From Phycisphaerales bacterium (GTDB taxonomy: Bacteria > Planctomycetota > Phycisphaerae > Tepidisphaerales > Tepidisphaeraceae): a DNA stretch of 11,652 nt. Below the pieces are notes generated by a model. That model searched no databases. It saw nothing but the letters and a program-made list of their open reading frames with translations, and was not told where the DNA came from. A program made the translations under genes and the position numbers. The DNA is taken from assembly GCA_003153655.1 (NCBI GenBank), contig PMAK01000052.1, forward strand, positions 122,784 through 134,435, given 5' to 3'. Positions 6,791-11,652 of this stretch are shown here, one piece after another (position 1 is the stretch's first letter; the number at the start of each line of letters is the position of its first letter).

Positions 6791-7798
6791 ATGGCTAAGC
6801 ACACCGTAGTTTTAATTCCCGGCGACGGCATCGGTCCCGAAGTAACCCGCGCCACCCAGCGCGTCCTCGAAGCCGCCGGCATGTCCGTCGAATGGGTCGA
6901 AATGCTCGCCGGCGCCAGCGCCCTCGAAGCCGGAATGGATAACGTCCTGCCCCAGCGCACCCTTGCCGCGGTGACGGCCCACAAGATCGCCCTCAAAGGC
7001 CCCGTCACCACGCCCGTCGGCAAGGGATTCAAATCCGTCAACGTGCAGCTTCGCCAAAAGCTCGGCCTTTACGCCGCCGTCCGCCCCGTCCGAAATCTCC
7101 CCGGCATCCAAACCCGCTACGAGGGCGTAGATCTCGTCATCGTCCGCGAAAACACCGAAGGCCTCTATAGTGGCATCGAAAACGAAATCGTGCCCGGCGT
7201 AGTCACCAGTCTGAAAGTCGCCAGCCGCCTAGCCTGCACGCGCATCGCTCGCTATGCCTTCGCTTACGCCACCCGGCGACATCGCAAAACCGTCACCGTC
7301 TTCCACAAAGCAAACATCATGAAACTGTCCGACGGCCTGTTTCTCGATTGCGCACGCCAAATTCACGCCGACGAATTTCCCGGCATCGAATACAAGGAAC
7401 TCATCATCGACGCCGGTTGCATGCGCCTCGTGCAGGACCCCTCTCGCTTTGACGTGCTCCTGATGGAAAATCTCTATGGCGACCTCGTCAGCGACCTATG
7501 CGCCGGCCTCGTCGGCGGCCTCGGCGTCGTTCCCGGCAGCAACATCGGCGACGAAGCCGCAATCTTCGAAGCCGTCCACGGCTCCGCCCCTGATATCGCC
7601 GGCCGCGGAATCGCCAATCCCCTCGCTCTCATCATGTCCGGCGTGATGATGCTCAACCACCTCCAGGAAACCGCCGTCGCCGAAAAAATAAAACACGCTT
7701 ACGACACCGTCCTCGCCGATGGCAATCACCTCACCGTCGACCTCGGCGGCACAACAACCACCGACGGTTTCGCCGATGCCATCATCGCCAAGCTATGA
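6791..7798 (+). CDS. icd: Isocitrate dehydrogenase, NAD-dependent type
   Basis: This 335-residue enzyme oxidatively decarboxylates isocitrate to 2-oxoglutarate in the TCA cycle. It starts MAKHTVVLIPGDGIGPEVT, the beta-decarboxylating dehydrogenase opening. Substrate-binding SVN (82-84) with the following LR is kept, as are VRENTEGLYSGIE (118-130) and the lysine motif KANIMKLSDG (173-182). Metal-binding acidic residues lie near 207, 231 and 235 in NLYGDLVSDLCAG. The cofactor loop reads HGSAPDIAGRGIANP (263-277). Asp268-Ile269 replace the Lys-Tyr pair of NADP enzymes, so NAD use is predicted. The length fits the short NAD/homo-isocitrate group. Isopropylmalate or homoisocitrate dehydrogenase is less likely because of the SVN and KANIMK motifs. 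It is the last gene of the permease operon, and aconitase, the preceding pathway enzyme, lies 3 kb to the right. Confidence 0.9.
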   Translation: MAKHTVVLIPGDGIGPEVTRATQRVLEAAGMSVEWVEMLAGASALEAGMDNVLPQRTLAAVTAHKIALKGPVTTPVGKGFKSVNVQLRQKLGLYAAVRPVRNLPGIQTRYEGVDLVIVRENTEGLYSGIENEIVPGVVTSLKVASRLACTRIARYAFAYATRRHRKTVTVFHKANIMKLSDGLFLDCARQIHADEFPGIEYKELIIDAGCMRLVQDPSRFDVLLMENLYGDLVSDLCAGLVGGLGVVPGSNIGDEAAIFEAVHGSAPDIAGRGIANPLALIMSGVMMLNHLQETAVAEKIKHAYDTVLADGNHLTVDLGGTTTTDGFADAIIAKL

Positions 7799-7882
7799 AC
7801 GCCAGGACCGATAACACGCTGCCCCTTCAGTAACCCTTCCCCTCCGCCGATGGAACTAACGGAAGTGTGCTGAGGCGTCCCT

Positions 7883-8335
7883 GTGAAGTTTGCAGAGAAA
7901 CAATTCACCGAAGTCGTCGAGCTGATTCAGGCCATGGGGCCATCCGCGCGCAAGCAAAGCAAAAATAAACGCCGCGCAAACCGCACCGAAATCCGCCTCT
8001 CAGTAAAAATCAAACCCGAAAACGGGGACGGCAACGCCCCATGGAGCATCGCCGAACTGCGCGACCTCTCCGCACGCGGCCTGCTCCTCGCAACCGACCA
8101 GGAAATGTCCGCGGGAACTTCATTTCTAATTTGCCTTCCCACAAAAAAGGAGGGACTAAGCGCCACACCGCACATCTGCCGCGTCGCCCACTGCAAGCCG
8201 CAAAGCAATTCCAACACCAAAAGCGGCTTCATGATCGGCGCCGAATTCATAGGCCGGCTGGATGCGGTCGCCGCCCCGCGGAACGACCGCCCCTCCGACG
8301 AACAGGAACGCATTCAACGCTCAATCCTCGACTGA
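7883..8335 (+). CDS. PilZ-domain cyclic di-GMP-binding protein
   Basis: This 150-residue cytosolic protein carries a single PilZ domain after a 25-residue N-terminal helix. The ligand motifs are both present: RRANR (30-34) supplies RxxxR, and DLSARG (61-66) supplies (D/N)xSxxG. The domain closes with GFMIGAEFIG (115-124). It should bind cyclic di-GMP and act as an effector on an unknown target. The GTG at 7883 is preceded by GAGG at spacing seven. An internal ATG at 7934 would still keep the whole domain. The gene is 84 bases after isocitrate dehydrogenase and could be co-transcribed. Its last 89 bases overlap the convergent methylase frame. PilZ is complete by residue 125, so the overlap touches only its dispensable-looking tail. 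Confidence 0.87.
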   Translation: MKFAEKQFTEVVELIQAMGPSARKQSKNKRRANRTEIRLSVKIKPENGDGNAPWSIAELRDLSARGLLLATDQEMSAGTSFLICLPTKKEGLSATPHICRVAHCKPQSNSNTKSGFMIGAEFIGRLDAVAAPRNDRPSDEQERIQRSILD

Positions 8336-10865
8336 CCGAGCGTGTCATCCATCTGCTCGTTTCAGAAAATCGATACCGCCCCTGCTCCAGACTTTCAGCT
8401 AAATCCGTCAGATAAACCCGAAGCTTTTTATCCGCAATCCAAGCAGCCAACGGCGCAAGATTGATCACGGTGCCATCATCCGGCCACCGCAACCAACCAT
8501 CAGGAATCGCCTGGCCGATCAGACTGAAAGCTGATCGCATAATCTGAGGATCCACCGTCAATGAATAAACAGCAACTAGCTTCCTCTCGCCGCGAAACCC
8601 CCAATACACCGGCCTCCCGCGATATTGTCGACCATGCCAACTCAAAAATTCCCCTCCCAAAAATCGATCAAGTCCACCAACCGCCGCTTCAATCTCGACC
8701 GCCGCGGATTCCCCAGCGCGCTCAGCCAATATTCGCCGCAAATCCCGGCGCAGTCCCGCATCCAGCGGCGATAGAACAGCAACATCTCCCAAAGCCGCCC
8801 CACCCCAACGTCCCAACCAAACCCCCAGCGCATAACCAACCCGCCGCCGCGCCAATTCCTCCGTCGTCTCCTTGCCTCTCAGCACCTTCGCGCATCCCGG
8901 CTCCGTACGCTCGATCCCATAAAGTTCCGCAACAATTTCATCCACTCTCCGCTGAGCGTCGCAAATTATTTTCCCCGCGTAAGCGGGATCGCCATCCCAA
9001 GCCTCCGGCTGCACAAAATCCAAACTCGTCTCATCAAAGCAATCAAGCCGTCGCGTTGCTTCAATCGCTCGACCAACTTCATCCCGAAGTTCATTCGGAA
9101 ACAATCGAGGCACCGGCAACTGCCGCAAATCCCCCACCTGAAAATTCACCGTGGGATTGATCGCCGATAGAAGTTCACCCGCAACCGAAGAATTCAACAC
9201 GCCCAGCAAAGCCAGCGGATCATCCGGAAAAAGCGATGACCCCGCGACATCAAAAATTGTCCCGGGTTCGAGCCGCCGAGCGCTAAACGCCCCGCTCGTC
9301 AAATACGAATAAGTAATCCCCGCGCGCCCATACCACGCACTGTTCTTGGCAACCCATTGCCACTCGCCGTCAATATACGGATACCGCTCAACAATCGCCG
9401 TCTTGATCTCGCGCCCATCATCCTCCCAATTCACCCGATGCCGCGCCGATTCATACCACCGCCGAAACCGCCCCCCCTTCGCATAAGGCATCCACTTGCT
9501 GCGTGACCCAACAAAACCCGGCGGCTCAACCTCCCACCAATATCGCACGAACCGTATATTGTCGGTCGTAGCCAACCCCTGCCGAGGCGGCGAAATCTCC
9601 CCAAGCTTCGGAAACTCCCGAAAAACCCGGCGCGAAGCCGGCGAAATCCAATACATCCAAGCCAACCGTGGCGACGACGCAAGCTGCTCGCCAGTCAATT
9701 CAAATCGCAATGCAGATTCGCCGCTGATCGCGTCCGCCAGCGCAGCACACTTATCCTCAGCATCAACCAGCCGAAAAAATACCCCCGTCTTTTTCTCCGC
9801 CGCCCCACGCTCCATCACCACCGCAGCCGTCTGAAGCGTCCCCGGATTCCCAACATCAAACAGTCCCGGCCCAAAATGCGCCACCGCATGAACATCCACC
9901 GACTCAAGCAACCCTCGCCGCATCTTCTCAAACGCGGACGTAAACATGAACGAGTGCATCGACAATATCCCCAGCGATCCGCCCGGCCGCAGCATCTCGA
10001 TCGCTCGCAACATGAAACACGCGTAAAGATCCCGCCAACCCGCCGGATACCGCCCCTTCAATCGCCCCACTACAGCCGGCTCAAGATTCCGCGAACTCAA
10101 ATAAGGCGGATTGGTAACAACAACGTCAAATTCCCCCCGAAACCGCTCGCCAAACAAAGCATCCCGCACGGCAAGCCCATGCCGCCTATTCTCAATCGCG
10201 CAACCAATCTTGATCTCAAGCGTCTTCAGCGCCAGCCTGATCGCCACTGGATCAATATCAAAACCAACCAGGTTGTTAGCGACGACAGACAACCCGATTT
10301 CCGCCGCAGAATCACACGAAGGCAAATCAGGCCACCCATCCACTCCAGCCCGATCCATCTCCTCCAAATACATTTCCCGAAGCATCTCCAGCGCGACCAA
10401 CCCGAAATTCATAGTCCCACAAGCCGGATCGCAAACCCGAAGCTCACACGCCCGCCGCATCGGCATCTGTTCCATCGGCGCATCAACAAACCACTTCCAC
10501 GTTTCCCGCAATCGCGTATCCGGATGCATTCGTACCCAAATCCGCCCCAGCGAATTCTGCAGAAGAAATTCAACAACCCAGCGAGGCGTAAAAAGTTGCG
10601 TGACCGCCGGAATCTCCTCCGACCTGAATTTCCGCCCCGTCCACGCTGTCCCCCGATATGCCGCCTCGAGCGCAGGCGCATTAATCGCCTGATAAATCCG
10701 CCCGAGTGCGTCGTCCTGATTCAGCAGAGATTGAAGCTCACCCAGAAACTCCGGCATCTCCCCCTTCACTCGCATCGCATCAGCCACAGAATCCAGCAGC
10801 GCCTCCGCCCCGCCAACCCGTGGCAACAGTTCCGCCACAATCCTGTAAAGCGTTCGCCGATCCAC
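8247..10865 (-). CDS. PglX/Eco57I-like adenine-specific DNA methylase, apparently solitary
   Basis: This 872-residue protein should methylate adenine N6 in a specific DNA sequence. It has the entry motif QLFTPRWVVEFLLQNSLGR (90-108) and the AdoMet motif I DPACGTMNFG (146-155). Next come a GFDIDPVAIRLAL acidic loop (201-213) and the catalytic NPPY (252-255). The target-recognition half has blocks typical of BREX PglX: TTDNIRFVRYWWEV (433-446), KWMPYAKGGRFRRWY (457-471), VNWEDDGREIK (478-488) and FSARRLEPGTIFDVAGSSLF (527-546). A C-terminal RPVYWGF (751-757) matches the same family. No PD-(D/E)xK nuclease motif is visible in the first 85 residues, and at 872 residues it is shorter than usual PglX (about 1,200). 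No BREX partner (pglZ, brxC, brxL) lies in the window. The start is GTG with a poor ribosome-binding site, 42 bases after the aconitase stop. The last 35 residues are arginine-rich and antisense to the PilZ gene, probably a readthrough tail. Confidence 0.88.
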   Translation of the reverse strand: MDRRTLYRIVAELLPRVGGAEALLDSVADAMRVKGEMPEFLGELQSLLNQDDALGRIYQAINAPALEAAYRGTAWTGRKFRSEEIPAVTQLFTPRWVVEFLLQNSLGRIWVRMHPDTRLRETWKWFVDAPMEQMPMRRACELRVCDPACGTMNFGLVALEMLREMYLEEMDRAGVDGWPDLPSCDSAAEIGLSVVANNLVGFDIDPVAIRLALKTLEIKIGCAIENRRHGLAVRDALFGERFRGEFDVVVTNPPYLSSRNLEPAVVGRLKGRYPAGWRDLYACFMLRAIEMLRPGGSLGILSMHSFMFTSAFEKMRRGLLESVDVHAVAHFGPGLFDVGNPGTLQTAAVVMERGAAEKKTGVFFRLVDAEDKCAALADAISGESALRFELTGEQLASSPRLAWMYWISPASRRVFREFPKLGEISPPRQGLATTDNIRFVRYWWEVEPPGFVGSRSKWMPYAKGGRFRRWYESARHRVNWEDDGREIKTAIVERYPYIDGEWQWVAKNSAWYGRAGITYSYLTSGAFSARRLEPGTIFDVAGSSLFPDDPLALLGVLNSSVAGELLSAINPTVNFQVGDLRQLPVPRLFPNELRDEVGRAIEATRRLDCFDETSLDFVQPEAWDGDPAYAGKIICDAQRRVDEIVAELYGIERTEPGCAKVLRGKETTEELARRRVGYALGVWLGRWGGAALGDVAVLSPLDAGLRRDLRRILAERAGESAAVEIEAAVGGLDRFLGGEFLSWHGRQYRGRPVYWGFRGERKLVAVYSLTVDPQIMRSAFSLIGQAIPDGWLRWPDDGTVINLAPLAAWIADKKLRVYLTDLAESLEQGRYRFSETSRWMTRSVSRGLSVECVPVRRRGGRSAGRRPHPAGL

Positions 10866-10907
10866 ACCGGCGCTTATACCGGAATTGCCATCAGAAAAAT
10901 AGCGGTC

Positions 10908-11279
10908 CTACCCAACCTTCAGCATCTTCCGCAATACCGTCTGCAATATCCCCCCATTCCGGTAATACTCCACCTCAACAGGCGTATCGATCCGGCAAGT
11001 GCAAACAAACGTCTTCGCGCCGGCCTTCACAGTCACATCCTGCCGCGGCTGCAGATTATCACCCACAACAATCTCAAACGTCTCTTCACCCGTCAGCCCA
11101 AGGCTCGCCCGAGTTTCCCCGACTTTATAAACCAGCGGAAGCACTCCCATCCCCACCAGATTACTCCGGTGAATCCGCTCAAAACTTTCCGCAATCACCG
11201 CCTTCACGCCCAGCAGCAACGTCCCCTTCGCCGCCCAATCGCGGCTGGAACCCATGCCATAATCCTTGCCGGCCAGTGC
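10908..11279 (-). pseudogene. acnA: C-terminal fragment of aconitate hydratase (aconitase A)
   Basis: About 123 residues match the end of AcnA, the 4Fe-4S enzyme that interconverts citrate and isocitrate. [17 protein letters not shown] holds the substrate-binding Ser-Ser-Arg of domain 4. [19 protein letters not shown] follows, and the protein closes with [20 protein letters not shown] and VLRKMLKVG. The natural stop is at 10910-10908. A full AcnA has about 900 residues, so roughly 780 are missing. Instead of continuing into aconitase, the frame passes at about 11280 into an unrelated SirB1-like sequence. The fragment begins at the microhomology 'ALAG'. The gene was probably intact in the real genome and is cut here by a chimeric junction. 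It lies directly upstream of the methylase in the same direction. Confidence 0.88.
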
Positions 11280-11651
11280 AATCAGGAAATGCCCCGGGAA
11301 ATCGACGCCATGCGCGAGCCAGCCGACGGCGCGGCAGGCGTGCAGCCAGATCACACCCAGAGCGACCGGCATACCCTGGCGCCGCTCGATCACCCGGATC
11401 AGGTTGGCGTTGGCAAGGTCGTCGTAGGTCAGCTCGTCGCCATGATAGCCGTGCCGCCCGGCCAGCAGCCGGGTGAGCACGCTCGCGCGCGCCTCCAGGT
11501 CGGTGATGCCGCGCCCCGTCCCGGCCATGTCGCGCGCCAGTTCGGACAGATGCGCGCGCGCCGCCGTCCAGTTCGCATCCGGCTCGTCGATCCGCGCGAA
11601 CTGCAGCGCCGCATCCGCGATGTCGATCTCGACATCAGGGATCTGGCCAAT
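11280..11651 (-). CDS. SirB1/transglutaminase-like protein, partial (foreign segment at the window end)
   Basis: From the window edge the minus strand encodes about 124 residues, starting [20 protein letters not shown]. Further on it has [40 protein letters not shown] and [20 protein letters not shown]. The 'GYHGDxxTYDDLxNANLxRVIxRRxGxPVALG...FPGHFL' pattern is that of SirB1-family (transglutaminase-like, tetratricopeptide-linked) proteins of proteobacteria. Both ends are missing: the N-terminus is off the window, and the C-terminus is replaced by aconitase. GC is above 70% with GCG/CGC-rich codons, unlike every other gene here. The sequence looks alphaproteobacterial. It probably does not belong to this genome. 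Confidence 0.75.
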
Positions 11652-11652
11652 A

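Noticed and set aside
8247..10865. A complete BREX or DISARM defence island
   Set aside because: Only the methylase is present. Neighbours on both visible sides are metabolic or signalling genes.
10706..11476. Plus-strand 256-residue open frame
   Set aside because: It is Pro/Ser/Arg-rich low-complexity sequence antisense to the methylase and aconitase; a shadow frame.

Overview
The window reads as a bacterial chromosomal segment of about 55-60% GC. It is probably from a Planctomycetota-like organism. That guess rests on general features only: an ECF sigma factor overlapping a four-helix membrane protein gene, an IS66-type transposase remnant, a TauE plus DUF1634-type plus NAD-isocitrate dehydrogenase cluster, and a lone PglX-like methylase. 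No rRNA or tRNA marker is present, so the assignment is inference.

Left part (1-4761): a secreted protein of alpha-helical toroid type (233-1525, +) converges on a two-gene minus-strand operon (2777-1633). This operon encodes an ECF sigma factor and a membrane protein that probably controls it. Upstream of the sigma gene lies the C-terminal stump of an IS66-family transposase (about 3028-2879, -). Then comes a GAF-PAS-HD-GYP protein (3214-4761, +), predicted to degrade cyclic di-GMP.

Middle (4762-5526): a gene-poor 765-base stretch. It holds a decayed minus-strand reading frame, a compound tandem repeat built from four copies of an 18-mer (5090-5196), and a regulatory-looking leader. The leader has a perfect 16-bp palindrome (5414-5429) and roughly 10-bp-phased direct repeats (5441-5480).

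Right part (5527-11279): a tight plus-strand operon encodes a TauE/SafE-type permease, a DUF1634-type membrane partner and an NAD-type isocitrate dehydrogenase. A PilZ-domain protein follows. A long PglX/Eco57I-like adenine DNA methylase runs on the minus strand; its 3' end overlaps the PilZ gene convergently, and a one-base change would abolish the overlap. Upstream of it lies the C-terminal part of an aconitase. Two TCA-cycle enzymes (aconitase and isocitrate dehydrogenase) and two cyclic di-GMP proteins (HD-GYP and PilZ) therefore lie in the same 9 kb, with a solitary defence-type methylase between them.

Far right (about 11280-11652): the aconitase frame runs, without a stop, into an unrelated SirB1/transglutaminase-like protein of alphaproteobacterial style. 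GC jumps there from about 55% to above 70%, and the strand C-over-G bias disappears. I read this as a chimeric junction, most likely an assembly artefact at a contig end, not a natural fusion.
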